Shown one piece after another: positions 40,576 to 53,534 of a stretch of 64,000 bases of DNA. Origin of the DNA: Paratinospora sagittata. Taxonomy: Eukaryota; Streptophyta; Magnoliopsida; Ranunculales; Menispermaceae. Position 1 is the first letter of the stretch. The number at the start of each line of letters is the position of its first letter. Under the pieces are notes generated by a model. It was given only the letters and a program-made list of their open reading frames with translations, was not told the DNA's origin and searched no databases. Position numbers and translations under genes: made by a program. The stretch covers positions 21,490,286 to 21,554,285 of the forward strand of contig CM069603.1 of assembly GCA_035771175.1 (NCBI GenBank), read 5' to 3'.

Positions 40576-43532
40576 CTTCAAAATCACTTTCGGTGTAGTA
40601 TTTCATTTTGAAAAAAATGTTTTCTGAAAGGTTTTAATCATAATTTTAATGAGTTTTGAATTATTTAAAAGTGTTTAATCTTATATCAAAGTGGTATGAG
40701 TCAATGAAATGGTTCTTTAGCGTAAAAATATTAATTTTTCAAAAATAAGGCTATCCAGCAATTTTCACGTCTTAGACTAAAATCTTATATTTCTAACGAG
40801 AAAAATGTGGGCACTTCTGCTTGCTCAATTTTTCTATTCCTTCACAGTTTTGCCTGGTTATCTTAATTGAAATATTCTCTAGTAACACCTAGATGATTCC
40901 CATTGTCTCGCACGCCCAAAAAACTTTAGATTGAACAATGTTTTGAATTCAAATCATTTTGTAGTACTCTTGCTCTTTAACATTCAACTTCAAATTTTAT
41001 AAAACACTCATTCTCTGATTTTAAAAAATACAACACGCACGATATTTGCAAGTTAGATTGAGCTTTTCGAAGAGTTTTTCAAGAGAAGAAAGTAATGATT
41101 CTTGCCTTTGCAAAAAAAGGATTCGAATTGAATCAAAATTGCAATCTGTCTTGATGTTCAGCTAGTTCTTCATTTTATCCCTTGTGTGCTAAGATTTGCA
41201 GAGGCTATCCATTGTTTAAAACTCTAAGTATATGAAGTTGTCTCGGTAAGATAACACATCAAAAAGGAACACATCACCTGTTTTCATCAAGAACACATCA
41301 AACAATAGCTTTCGAATTCTACAAAGATCAAGCTCGAAGAACGAAGACATATCTCATGTCTAATGCATTAGTTTGATTTCTGGTGTGTAGGGTAACCCCT
41401 CGATCAATCTCAGCACTAAAACTCTGAAAATTGCAAAGTCTTCAAAATCACTTTCGATATAGTATTTCATTTTGAAAAAAATGTTTTCTGAAAGGTTTTA
41501 ATCATAATTTTAATGAGTTTTGAATTATTTAAAAGTCTTTATTCTTATATCAAAGTGTTTTGAGTCAATGAAATGGTTCTTTAGTGTCAAAATATTAATT
41601 TTTCAAAAATAAGGCTATCCAACAATTGGCACGTCTTAGACTAAAATCTGATATTTCTAACGAGAAAAATGTGGGCACTTCTGCTTGCTCGATTTTCTAT
41701 TCCTTCACAGTTTTGCCAGGTTATCTTAATTGAAATATTCTCTAGTAACACCTAGATGATTCCCATTGTCTCGCACGCCCAAAAAACTTTAGATTGAACA
41801 ATGTTTTGAATTCAAATCATTTTGTAGTACTCTTGCTCTTTAACATTCAACTTCAAATTTTATAAAACACTCATTCTCTGATTTTAAAAAATACAACACG
41901 CACGATATTTGCAAGTTAGATTGATCTTTTCGAAGAGTTTTTCAAGAGAAGAAAGTAATGATTCTTGCCTTTGCAAAAAAAGGCTTCGAATTGAACCAAA
42001 ATTGCAATCTGTCTTGATGTTCAGCTAGTTCTTCATTTTATCCCTTGTGTGCTAAGATTTGCAGAGGCTATCCATTGTTTAAAACTCTAAGTATAGGAAG
42101 TTGTCTCGGTAAGATAACACATCAAAAAGGAACACATCACCTGTTTTACATCAAGAACACATCAAACAATAGCATTCGAATTCTACAAAGATCAAGCTCG
42201 AAGAACGAAGACATATCTCATGTCTAATGCATTAGTTTGATTTCTGGTGTGTAGGGTAACCCCTCGATCAATCTCAGCACTAAAACTCTGAAAATTGCAA
42301 AGTCTTCAAAATCACTTTCGGTGTAGTATTTCATTTTGAAAAAAATGTTTTCTGAAAGGTTTTAATCATAATTTTAATGAGTTTTGAATTATTTAAAAGT
42401 GTTTAATCTTATATCAAAGTGGTATGAGTCAATGAAATGGTTCTTTAGCGTAAAAATATTAATTTTTCAAAAATAAGGCTATCCAGCAATTTTCACGTCT
42501 TAGACTAAAATCTTATATTTCTAACGAGAAAAATGTGGGCACTTCTGCTTGCTCAATTTTTCTATTCCTTCACAGTTTTGCCTGGTTATCTTAATTGAAA
42601 TATTCTCTAGTAACACCTAGATGATTCCCATTGTCTCGCACGCCCAAAAAACTTTAGATTGAACAATGTTTTGAATTCAAATCATTTTGTAGTACTCTTG
42701 CTCTTTAACATTCAACTTCAAATTTTATAAAACACTCATTCTCTGATTTTAAAAAATACAACACGCACGATATTTGCAAGTTAGATTGAGCTTTTCGAAG
42801 AGTTTTTCAAGAGAAGAAAGTAATGATTCTTGCCTTTGCAAAAAAAGGATTCGAATTGAATCAAAATTGCAATCTGTCTTGATGTTCAGCTAGTTCTTCA
42901 TTTTATCCCTTGTGTGCTAAGATTTGCAGAGGCTATCCATTGTTTAAAACTCTAAGTATATGAAGTTGTCTCGGTAAGATAACACATCAAAAAGGAACAC
43001 ATCACCTGTTTTCATCAAGAACACATCAAACAATAGCTTTCGAATTCTACAAAGATCAAGCTCGAAGAACGAAGACATATCTCATGTCTAATGCATTAGT
43101 TTGATTTCTGGTGTGTAGGGTAACCCCTCGATCAATCTCAGCACTAAAACTCTGAAAATTGCAAAGTCTTCAAAATCACTTTCGATATAGTATTTCATTT
43201 TGAAAAAAATGTTTTCTGAAAGGTTTTAATCATAATTTTAATGAGTTTTGAATTATTTAAAAGTCTTTATTCTTATATCAAAGTGTTTTGAGTCAATGAA
43301 ATGGTTCTTTAGTGTCAAAATATTAATTTTTCAAAAATAAGGCTATCCAACAATTGGCACGTCTTAGACTAAAATCTGATATTTCTAACGAGAAAAATGT
43401 GGGCACTTCTGCTTGCTCGATTTTCTATTCCTTCACAGTTTTGCCAGGTTATCTTAATTGAAATATTCTCTAGTAACACCTAGATGATTCCCATTGTCTC
43501 GCACGCCCAAAAAACTTTAGATTGAACAATGT

Positions 43533-43544
43533 TTTGAATTCAAA
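43533..43544. other. 12-bp perfect palindrome TTTGAATTCAAA (one per monomer)
   Basis: TTTGAATTCAAA is self-complementary and present at the same offset in the monomers I checked, for example 366-377 in unit 1. It contains one of two EcoRI sites per monomer. The other is in TCGAATTCTAC, 370 bp downstream in the reference unit. An EcoRI digest should therefore give about 370 and 494 bp bands. No binding function is shown by the sequence. Confidence 0.8.
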
Positions 43545-43694
43545 TCATTTTGTAGTACTCTTGCTCTTTAACATTCAACTTCAAATTTTATAAAACACTC
43601 ATTCTCTGATTTTAAAAAATACAACACGCACGATATTTGCAAGTTAGATTGATCTTTTCGAAGAGTTTTTCAAGAGAAGAAAGTAATGATTCTT

Positions 43695-43712
43695 GCCTTT
43701 GCAAAAAAAGGC
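43695..43712 (+). other. Small inverted repeat GCCTTT-GCAAAA-AAAGGC
   Basis: Six-base complementary arms flank a six-base loop in type A monomers. In the common right-hand B variant the sequence reads AAAGGA, so the outermost pair is lost and five pairs remain. Some block 2 units change CCTTT to CCTTC. The poor conservation argues against a selected structure. Confidence 0.45.
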
Positions 43713-43843
43713 TTCGAATTGAACCAAAATTGCAATCTGTCTTGATGTTCAGCTAGTTCTTCATTTTATCCCTTGTGTGCTAAGATTTGCAGAGGCTATC
43801 CATTGTTTAAAACTCTAAGTATATGAAGTTGTCTCGGTAAGAT

Positions 43844-43892
43844 AACACATCAAAAAGGAACACATCACCTGTTTTACATCAAGAACACATCA
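43844..43892 (+). repeat. Three copies of AACACATCA within 49 bp
   Basis: The nonamer AACACATCA is found at 43844, 43859 and 43884, at spacings of 15 and 25 bp. The same trio is present in most monomers, for example at 677, 692 and 717 in unit 1. It is the only short-range internal repetition that I could see in the monomer. The 15-bp deletion in unit 3 removes the middle copy. Confidence 0.75.
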
Positions 43893-43951
43893 AACAATAG
43901 CATTCGAATTCTACAAAGATCAAGCTCGAAGAACGAAGACATATCTCATGT

Positions 43952-43963
43952 CTAATGCATTAG
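43952..43963. other. 12-bp perfect palindrome CTAATGCATTAG (one per monomer)
   Basis: CTAATGCATTAG equals its own reverse complement and occurs once in nearly every monomer at the same offset, for example at 785-796 in unit 1. It includes an NsiI site (ATGCAT). Units 15 and 16 have GCAGTAG and unit 59 has TGTGTAATGC, which break it. Self-complementary sites can bind dimeric proteins, but nothing here shows that this one does. The position given is that of the reference A monomer. Confidence 0.8.
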
Positions 43964-44031
43964 TTTGATTTCTGGTGTGTAGGGTAACCCCTCGATCAAT
44001 CTCAGCACTAAAACTCTGAAAATTGCAAAGT

Positions 44032-44895
44032 CTTCAAAATCACTTTCGGTGTAGTATTTCATTTTGAAAAAAATGTTTTCTGAAAGGTTTTAATCATAAT
44101 TTTAATGAGTTTTGAATTATTTAAAAGTGTTTAATCTTATATCAAAGTGGTATGAGTCAATGAAATGGTTCTTTAGCGTAAAAATATTAATTTTTCAAAA
44201 ATAAGGCTATCCAGCAATTTTCACGTCTTAGACTAAAATCTTATATTTCTAACGAGAAAAATGTGGGCACTTCTGCTTGCTCAATTTTTCTATTCCTTCA
44301 CAGTTTTGCCTGGTTATCTTAATTGAAATATTCTCTAGTAACACCTAGATGATTCCCATTGTCTCGCACGCCCAAAAAACTTTAGATTGAACAATGTTTT
44401 GAATTCAAATCATTTTGTAGTACTCTTGCTCTTTAACATTCAACTTCAAATTTTATAAAACACTCATTCTCTGATTTTAAAAAATACAACACGCACGATA
44501 TTTGCAAGTTAGATTGAGCTTTTCGAAGAGTTTTTCAAGAGAAGAAAGTAATGATTCTTGCCTTTGCAAAAAAAGGATTCGAATTGAATCAAAATTGCAA
44601 TCTGTCTTGATGTTCAGCTAGTTCTTCATTTTATCCCTTGTGTGCTAAGATTTGCAGAGGCTATCCATTGTTTAAAACTCTAAGTATATGAAGTTGTCTC
44701 GGTAAGATAACACATCAAAAAGGAACACATCACCTGTTTTCATCAAGAACACATCAAACAATAGCTTTCGAATTCTACAAAGATCAAGCTCGAAGAACGA
44801 AGACATATCTCATGTCTAATGCATTAGTTTGATTTCTGGTGTGTAGGGTAACCCCTCGATCAATCTCAGCACTAAAACTCTGAAAATTGCAAAGT
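44032..44895 (+). repeat. Reference type B monomer (864 bp)
   Basis: This unit (number 52) is a clean example of subfamily B. Diagnostic states are GGTGTAG at 44048-44054, GTGTTTAATC near 44128, AAGTGGTATGAG from 44145, TTTAGCGTAAAAA from 44172, CCAGCAATTTTC from 44211, TCTTATATT, CAATTTTTCTA with one more T than type A, CCTGGTT, GAGCTTTTCG, GGATTCGAATTGAATC, TTTTCATC with one base fewer than type A, and AGCTTTCG. The extra T and the missing base cancel, so A and B have equal length. Older B units to the left often carry GTGTCAAAA and GGCTTCGAATTG, so GCGTAAAAA and GGATTC look like later B changes. Confidence 0.9.
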
Positions 44896-47800
44896 CTTCA
44901 AAATCACTTTCGATATAGTATTTCATTTTGAAAAAAATGTTTTCTGAAAGGTTTTAATCATAATTTTAATGAGTTTTGAATTATTTAAAAGTCTTTATTC
45001 TTATATCAAAGTGTTTTGAGTCAATGAAATGGTTCTTTAGTGTCAAAATATTAATTTTTCAAAAATAAGGCTATCCAACAATTGGCACGTCTTAGACTAA
45101 AATCTGATATTTCTAACGAGAAAAATGTGGGCACTTCTGCTTGCTCGATTTTCTATTCCTTCACAGTTTTGCCAGGTTATCTTAATTGAAATATTCTCTA
45201 GTAACACCTAGATGATTCCCATTGTCTCGCACGCCCAAAAAACTTTAGATTGAACAATGTTTTGAATTCAAATCATTTTGTAGTACTCTTGCTCTTTAAC
45301 ATTCAACTTCAAATTTTATAAAACACTCATTCTCTGATTTTAAAAAATACAACACGCACGATATTTGCAAGTTAGATTGATCTTTTCGAAGAGTTTTTCA
45401 AGAGAAGAAAGTAATGATTCTTGCCTTTGCAAAAAAAGGCTTCGAATTGAACCAAAATTGCAATCTGTCTTGATGTTCAGCTAGTTCTTCATTTTATCCC
45501 TTGTGTGCTAAGATTTGCAGAGGCTATCCATTGTTTAAAACTCTAAGTATATGAAGTTGTCTCGGTAAGATAACACATCAAAAAGGAACACATCACCTGT
45601 TTTACATCAAGAACACATCAAACAATAGCATTCGAATTCTACAAAGATCAAGCTCGAAGAACGAAGACATATCTCATGTCTAATGCATTAGTTTGATTTC
45701 TGGTGTGTAGGGTAACCCCTCGATCAATCTCAGCACTAAAACTCTGAAAATTGCAAAGTCTTCAAAATCACTTTCGGTGTAGTATTTCATTTTGAAAAAA
45801 ATGTTTTCTGAAAGGTTTTAATCATAATTTTAATGAGTTTTGAATTATTTAAAAGTGTTTAATCTTATATCAAAGTGGTATGAGTCAATGAAATGGTTCT
45901 TTAGCGTAAAAATATTAATTTTTCAAAAATAAGGCTATCCAGCAATTTTCACGTCTTAGACTAAAATCTTATATTTCTAACGAGAAAAATGTGGGCACTT
46001 CTGCTTGCTCAATTTTTCTATTCCTTCACAGTTTTGCCTGGTTATCTTAATTGAAATATTCTCTAGTAACACCTAGATGATTCCCATTGTCTCGCACGCC
46101 CAAAAAACTTTAGATTGAACAATGTTTTGAATTCAAATCATTTTGTAGTACTCTTGCTCTTTAACATTCAACTTCAAATTTTATAAAACACTCATTCTCT
46201 GATTTTAAAAAATACAACACGCACGATATTTGCAAGTTAGATTGAGCTTTTCGAAGAGTTTTTCAAGAGAAGAAAGTAATGATTCTTGCCTTTGCAAAAA
46301 AAGGATTCGAATTGAATCAAAATTGCAATCTGTCTTGATGTTCAGCTAGTTCTTCATTTTATCCCTTGTGTGCTAAGATTTGTAGAGGCTATCCATTGTT
46401 TAAAACTCTAAGTATATGAAGTTGTCTCGGTAAGATAACACATCAAAAAGGAACACATCACCTGTTTTCATCAAGAACACATCAAACAATAGCTTTCGAA
46501 TTCTACAAAGATCAAGCTCGAAGAACGAAGACATATCTCATGTCTAATGCATTAGTTTGATTTCTGGTGTGTAGGGTAACCCCTCGATCAATCTCAGCAC
46601 TAAAACTCTGAAAATTGCAAAGTCTTCAAAATCACTTTCGATATAGTATTTCATTTTGAAAAAAATGTTTTCTGAAAGGTTTTAATCATAATTTTAATGA
46701 GTTTTGAATTATTTAAAAGTCTTTATTCTTATATCAAAGTGTTTTGAGTCAATGAAATGGTTCTTTAGTGTCAAAATATTAATTTTTCAAAAATAAGGCT
46801 ATCCAACAATTGGCACGTCTTAGACTAAAATCTGATATTTCTAACGAGAAAAATGTGGGCACTTCTGCTTGCTCGATTTTCTATTCCTTCACAGTTTTGC
46901 CAGGTTATCTTAATTGAAATATTCTCTAGTAACACCTAGATGATTCCCATTGTCTCGCACGCCCAAAAAACTTTAGATTGAACAATGTTTTGAATTCAAA
47001 TCATTTTGTAGTACTCTTGCTCTTTAACATTCAACTTCAAATTTTATAAAACACTCATTCTCTGATTTTAAAAAATACAACACGCACGATATTTGCAAGT
47101 TAGATTGATCTTTTCGAAGAGTTTTTCAAGAGAAGAAAGTAATGATTCTTGCCTTTGCAAAAAAAGGCTTCGAATTGAACCAAAATTGCAATCTGTCTTG
47201 ATGTTCAGCTAGTTCTTCATTTTATCCCTTGTGTGCTAAGATTTGCAGAGGCTATCCATTGTTTAAAACTCTAAGTATATGAAGTTGTCTCGGTAAGATA
47301 ACACATCAAAAAGGAACACATCACCTGTTTTACATCAAGAACACATCAAACAATAGCATTCGAATTCTACAAAGATCAAGCTCGAAGAACGAAGACATAT
47401 CTCATGTCTAATGCATTAGTTTGATTTCTGGTGCGTAGGGTAACCCCTCGATCAATCTCAGCACTAAGACTCTAAAAATTGCAAAGTCTTCAAAATCACT
47501 TTCGGTGTAGTATTTCATTTTGAAAAAAATGTTTTCTGAAAGGTTTTAATCATAATTTTAATGAGTTTTGAATTATTTAAAAGTGTTTAATCTTATATCA
47601 AAGTGGTATGTGTCAATGAAATGGTTCTTTAGCGTCAAAATATTAATTTTTCAAAAATAAGGCTATCCAGCAATTTTCACGTCTTAGACTAAAATCTTAT
47701 ATTTCTAACGAGAAAAATGTGGGCACTTCTGCTTGCTCAATTTTTCTATTCCTTCACAGTTTTGCCTGGTTATCTTAATTGAAATATTCTCTAGTAACAC

Positions 47801-50800
47801 CTAGATGATTCCCATTGTCTCGCACGCCCAAAAAACTTTAGATTGAACAATGTTTTGAATTCAAATCATTTTGTAGTACTCTTGCTCTTTAACATTCAAC
47901 TTCAAATTTTATAAAACACTCATTCTCTGATTTTAAAAAATACAACACGCACGATATTTGCAAGTTAGATTGAGCTTTTCGAAGAGTTTTTCAAGAGAAG
48001 AAAGTAATGATTCTTGCCTTTGCAAAAAAAGGATTCGAATTGAATCAAAATTGCAATCTGTCTTGATGTTCAGCTAGTTCTTCATTTTATCCCTTGTGTG
48101 CTAAGATTTGCAGAGGCTATCCATTGTTTAAAACTCTAAGTATATGAAGTTGTCTCGGTAAGATAACACATCAAAAAGGAACACATCACCTGTTTTCATC
48201 AAGAACACATCAAACAATAGCTTTCGAATTCTACAAAGATCAAGCTCGAAGAACGAAGACATATCTCATGTCTAATGCATTAGTTTGATTTCTGGTGTGT
48301 AGGGTAACCCCTCGATCAATCTCAGCACTAAAACTCTGAAAATTGCAAAGTCTTCAAAATCACTTTCGATATAGTATTTCATTTTGAAAAAAATGTTTTC
48401 TGAAAGGTTTTAATCATAATTTTAATGAGTTTTGAATTATTTAAAAGTCTTTATTCTTATATCAAAGTGTTTTGAGTCAATGAAATGGTTCTTTAGTGTC
48501 AAAATATTAATTTTTCAAAAATAAGGCTATCCAACAGTTGGCACGTCTTAGACTAAAATCTGATATTTCTAACGAGAAAAATGTGGGCACTTCTGCTTGC
48601 TCGATTTGCTATTCCTTCACAGTTTTGCCAGGTTATCTTAATTGAAATATTCTCTAGTAACACCTAGATGATTCCCATTGTCTCGCACGCCCAAAAAACT
48701 TTAGATTGAACAATGTTTTGAATTCAAATCATTTTGTAGTACTCTTGCTCTTTAACATTCAACTTCAAATTTTATAAAACACTCATTCTCTGATTTTAAA
48801 AAATACAACACGCACGATATTTGCAAGTTAGATTGATCTTTTCGAAGAGTTTTTCAAGAGAAGAAAGTAATGATTCTTGCCTTTGCAAAAAAAGGCTTCG
48901 AATTGAACCAAAATTGCAATCTGTCTTGATGTTCAGCTAGTTCTTCATTTTATCCCTTGTGTGCTAAGATTTGCAGAGGCTATCCATTGTTTAAAACTCT
49001 AAGTATATGAAGTTGTCTCGGTAAGATAACACATCAAAAAGGAACACATCACCTGTTTTACATCAAGAACACATCAAACAATAGCATTCGAATTCTACAA
49101 AGATCAAGCTCGAAGAACGAAGACATATCTCATGTCTAATGCATTAGTTTGATTTCTGGTGTGTAGGGTAACCCCTCGATCAATCTCAGCACTAAAACTC
49201 TGAAAATTGCAAAGTCTTCAAAATCACTTTAGGTGTAGTATTTCATTTTGAAAAAAATGTTTTCTGAAAGGTTTTAATCATAATTTTAATGAGTTTTGAA
49301 TTATTTAAAAGTGTTTAATCTTATATCAAAGTGGTATGAGTCAATGAAATGGTTCTTTAGCGTCAAAATATTAATTTTTCAAAAATAAGGCTATCCAGCA
49401 ATTTTCACGTCTTAGACTAAAATCTTATATTTCTAACGAGAAAAATGTGGGCACTTCTGCTTGCTCAATTTTTCTATTCCTTCACAGTTTTGCCTGGTTA
49501 TCTTAATTGAAATATTCTCTAGTAACACCTAGATGATTCCCATTGTCTCGCACGCCCAAAAAACTTTAGATTGAACAATGTTTTGAATTCAAATCATTTT
49601 GTAGTACTCTTGCTCTTTAACATTCAACTTCAAATTTTATAAAACACTCATTCTCTGATTTTAAAAAATACAACACGCACGATATTTGCAAGTTAGATTG
49701 AGCTTTTCGAAGAGTTTTTCAAGAGAAGAAAGTAATGATTCTAGCCTTTGCAAAAAAAGGATTCGAATTGAATCAAAATTGCAATCTGTCTTGATGTTCA
49801 GCTAGTTCTTCATTTTATCCCTTGTGTGCTAAGATTTGCAGAGGCTATCCATTGTTTAAAACTCTAAGTACATGAAGTTGTCTCGGTAAGATAACACATC
49901 AAAAAGGAACACATCACCTGTTTTCATCAAGAACACATCAAACAATAGCTTTCGAATTCTACAAAGATCAAGCTCGAAGAACGAAGACATATCTCATGTC
50001 TAATGCATTAGTTTGATTTCTGGTGTGTAGGGTAACCCCTCGATCAATCTCAGCACTAAAACTCTGAAAATTGCAAAGTCTTCAAAATCACTTTCGATAT
50101 AGTATTTCATTTTGAAAAAAATGTTTTCTGAAAGGTTTTAATCATAATTTTAATGAGTTTTGAATTATTTAAAAGTCTTTATTCTTATATCAAAGTGTTT
50201 TGAGTCAATGAAATGGTTCTTTAGTGTCAAAATATTAATTTTTCAAAAATAAGGCTATCCAACAATTGGCACGTCTTAGACTAAAATCTGATATTTCTAA
50301 CGAGAAAAATGTGGGCACTTCTGCTTGCTCGATTTTCTATTCCTTCACAGTTTTGCCAGGTTATCTTAATTGAAATATTCTCTAGTAACACCTAGATGAT
50401 TCCCATTGTCTCGCACGCCCAAAAAACTTTAGATTGAACAATGTTTTGAATTCAAATCATTTTGTAGTACTCTTGCTCTTTAACATTCAACTTCAAATTT
50501 TATAAAACACTCATTCTCTGATTTTAAAAAATACAACACGCACGATATTTGCAAGTTAGATTGATCTTTTCGAAGAGTTTTTCAAGAGAAGAAAGTAATG
50601 ATTCTTGCCTTTGCAAAAAAAGGCTTCGAATTGAACCAAAATTGCAATCTGTCTTGATGTTCAGCTAGTTCTTCATTTTATCCCTTGTGTGCTAAGATTT
50701 GCAGAGGCTATCCATTGTTTAAAACTCTAAGTATATGAAGTTGTCTCGGTAAGATAACACATCAAAAAGGAACACATCACCTGTTTTACATCAAGAACAC

Positions 50801-50943
50801 ATCAAACAATAGCATTCGAATTCTACAAAGATCAAGCTCGAAGAACGAAGACATATCTCATGTGTAATGCATTAGTTTGATTTCTGGTGTGTAGGGTAAC
50901 CCCTCGATCAATCTCAGCACTAAAACTCTGAAAATTGCAAAGT

Positions 50944-53534
50944 CTTCAAAATCACTTTCGGTGTAGTATTTCATTTTGAAAAAAATGTTTTCTGAAAGGT
51001 TTTAATCATAATTTTAATGAGTTTTGAATTATTTAAAAGTGTTTAATCTTATATCAAAGTGGTATGAGTCAATGAAATGGTTCTTTAGCGTAAAAATATT
51101 AATTTTTCAAAAATAAGGCTATCCAGCAATTTTCACGTCTTAGACTAAAATCTTATATTTCTAACGAGAAAAATGTGGGCACTTCTGCTTGCTCAATTTT
51201 TCTATTCCTTCACAGTTTTGCCTGGTTATCTTAATTGAAATATTCTCTAGTAACACCTAGATGATTCCCATTGTCTCGCACGCCCAAAAAACTTTAGATT
51301 GAACAATGTTTTGAATTCAAATCATTTTGTAGTACTCTTGCTCTTTAACATTCAACTTCAAATTTTATAAAACACTCATTCTCTGATTTTAAAAAATACA
51401 ACACGCACGATATTTGCAAGTTAGATTGATCTTTTCGAAGAGTTTTTCAAGAGAAGAAAGTAATGATTCTTGCCTTTGCAAAAAAAGGCTTCGAATTGAA
51501 CCAAAATTGCAATCTGTCTTGATGTTCAGCTAGTTCTTCATTTTATCCCTTGTGTGCTAAGATTTGCAGAGGCTATCCATTGTTTAAAACTCTAAGTATA
51601 TGAAGTTGTCTCGGTAAGATAACACATCAAAAAGGAACACATCACCTGTTTTACATCAAGAACACATCAAACAATAGCATTCGAATTCTACAAAGATCAA
51701 GCTCGAAGAACGAAGACATATCTCATGTCTAATGCATTAGTTTGATTTCTGGTGCGTAGGGTAACCCCTCGATCAATCTCAGCACTAAGACTCTAAAAAT
51801 TGCAAAGTCTTCAAAATCACTTTCGGTGTAGTATTTCATTTTGAAAAAAATGTTTTCTGAAAGGTTTTAATCATAATTTTAATGAGTTTTGAATTATTTA
51901 AAAGTGTTTAATCTTATATCAAAGTGGTATGTGTCAATGAAATGGTTCTTTAGCGTCAAAATATTAATTTTTCAAAAATAAGGCTATCCAGCAATTTTCA
52001 CGTCTTAGACTAAAATCTTATATTTCTAACGAGAAAAATGTGGGCACTTCTGCTTGCTCAATTTTTCTATTCCTTCACAGTTTTGCCTGGTTATCTTAAT
52101 TGAAATATTCTCTAGTAACACCTAGATGATTCCCATTGTCTCGCACGCCCAAAAAACTTTAGATTGAACAATGTTTTGAATTCAAATCATTTTGTAGTAC
52201 TCTTGCTCTTTAACATTCAACTTCAAATTTTATAAAACACTCATTCTCTGATTTTAAAAAATACAACACGCACGATATTTGCAAGTTAGATTGAGCTTTT
52301 CGAAGAGTTTTTCAAGAGAAGAAAGTAATGATTCTTGCCTTTGCAAAAAAAGGATTCGAATTGAATCAAAATTGCAATCTGTCTTGATGTTCAGCTAGTT
52401 CTTCATTTTATCCCTTGTGTGCTAAGATTTGCAGAGGCTATCCATTGTTTAAAACTCTAAGTATATGAAGTTGTCTCGGTAAGATAACACATCAAAAAGG
52501 AACACATCACCTGTTTTCATCAAGAACACATCAAACAATAGCTTTCGAATTCTACAAAGATCAAGCTCGAAGAACGAAGACATATCTCATGTCTAATGCA
52601 TTAGTTTGATTTCTGGTGTAGGGTAACCCCTCGATCAATCTCAGCACTAAAACTCTGAAAATTGCAAAGTCTTCAAAATCACTTTCGATATAGTATTTCA
52701 TTTTGAAAAAAATGTTTTCTGAAAGGTTTTAATCATAATTATAATGAGTTTTGAATTATTTAAAAGTGTTTATTCTTATATCAAAGTGTTTTGAGTCAAT
52801 GAAATGGTTCTTTAGTGTCAAAATATTAATTTTTCAAAAATAAGGCTATCCAACAATTGGCACGTCTTAGACTAAAATCTGATATTTCTAACTAGAAAAA
52901 TGTGGGCACTTCTGCTTGCTCGATTTGCTATTCCTTCACAGTTTTGCCAGGTTATCTTAATTGAAATATTCTCTAGTAACACCTAGATGATTCCCATTGT
53001 CTCGCACGCCCAAAAAACTTTAGATTGAACAATGTTTTGAATTCAAATCATTTTGTAGTACTCTTGCTCTTTAACATTCAACTTCAAATTTTATAAAACA
53101 CTCATTCTCTGATTTTAAAAAATACAACACGCACGATATTTGCAAGTTAGATTGATCTTTTCGAAGAGTTTTTCAAGAGAAGAAAGTAATGATTCTTGCC
53201 TTTGCAAAAAAAGGCTTCGAATTGAACCAAAATTGCAATCTGTCTTGATGTTCAGCTAGTTCTTCATTTTATCCCTTGTGTGCTAAGATTTGCAGAGGCT
53301 ATCCATTGTTTAAAACTCTAAGTATATGAAGTTGTCTCGGTAAGATAACACATCAAAAAGGAACACATCACCTGTTTTACATCAAGAACACATCAAACAA
53401 TAGCATTCGAATTCTACAAAGATCAAGCTCGAAGAACGAAGACATATCTCATGTCTAATGCATTAGTTTGATTTCTGGTGTGTAGGGTAACCCCTCGATC
53501 AATCTCAGCACTAAAACTCTGAAAATTGCAAAGT
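50944..53534 (+). repeat. Block 10a: trimer, first copy (units 60-62, 2591 bp)
   Basis: Unit 60 (50944) has B markers up to CCTGGTT (51231) and A markers from GATCTTTTCG (about 51428) on. It ends with GGTGCGTAGGG and CTAAGACTCTAAAAATT. Unit 61 (51809, 862 bp) is B with GGTATGTGTC, and its tail has lost two bases, giving CTGGTGTAGGG in place of CTGGTGTGTAGGG. Unit 62 (52671) is A with AATTATAATGAG, AACTAGAAAAATG and GATTTGCTATTCC. The same combination follows immediately as a second copy. Confidence 0.92.

Larger units (their letters stand above)
43340..43802 (+). repeat. Direct repeat AGGCTATCCA twice per monomer, 453 bp apart
   Basis: AGGCTATCCA lies at 43340-43349 and again at 43793-43802. 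The first is followed by ACAATT and the second by TTGTTT. The pair recurs in most monomers (173 and 626 in unit 1). Ten bases in an 864-bp A+T-rich unit may be chance. It could also be a trace of an older, shorter founding unit, but flanking similarity is not evident. Confidence 0.5.
43168..44031 (+). repeat. Reference type A monomer (864 bp)
   Basis: This unit (number 51) is a clean example of subfamily A. Diagnostic positions are GATATAG at 43184-43190, AAGTCTTTAT at 43261, AAGTGTTTTG at 43281, GTGTCAAAA at 43312, CAACAATTGGC near 43348, TCTGATATT at 43375, CGATTTTCTA at 43419, CCAGGTT at 43444, GATCTTTTCG at 43651, GGCTTCGAATTGAACC from 43710, TTTTACATC at 43872 and AGCATTCG at 43899. In the left half of the window A units usually have GTGTTTATTC and GAGCTTTTCG instead, so the AAGTCTTTAT and GATCTT states mark a younger A variant. 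Strand and start point are arbitrary conventions. Confidence 0.9.
40576..50943 (+). repeat. Block 9: units 48-59, six perfect-length B-A dimers
   Basis: Units alternate strictly B, A, B, A for twelve monomers. Dimers start at 40576, 42304, 44032, 45760, 47488 and 49216, and the next block starts at 50944. Every dimer is exactly 1728 bp, with no net length change over 10,368 bp. Differences between copies are scattered single bases, for example AGTATAGGAAG in unit 49, ATTTGTAGAGG in unit 54, CAACAGTTGG and GATTTGCTATT in unit 57, TTTAGGTGTAG, GATTCTAGCC and AAGTACATG in unit 58, and TGTGTAATGC in unit 59. This is the most regular part of the window and defines the B-A dimer as its higher-order repeat. 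Confidence 0.93.

Noticed and set aside
42045..42227. 60-codon open reading frame in unit 49, nearly the same as that in unit 6
   Set aside because: The frame has the same position in the monomer, the same TTG start and the same loss of one stop codon. Being repeated here reflects the tandem repeat, not protein conservation.
43709..43726. Pol III B-box-like GGCTTCGAATTGAACC
   Set aside because: It shares the TTCGAAT core with a B box but misses several consensus bases. I found no A box at a suitable distance upstream and no T-run terminator in place.
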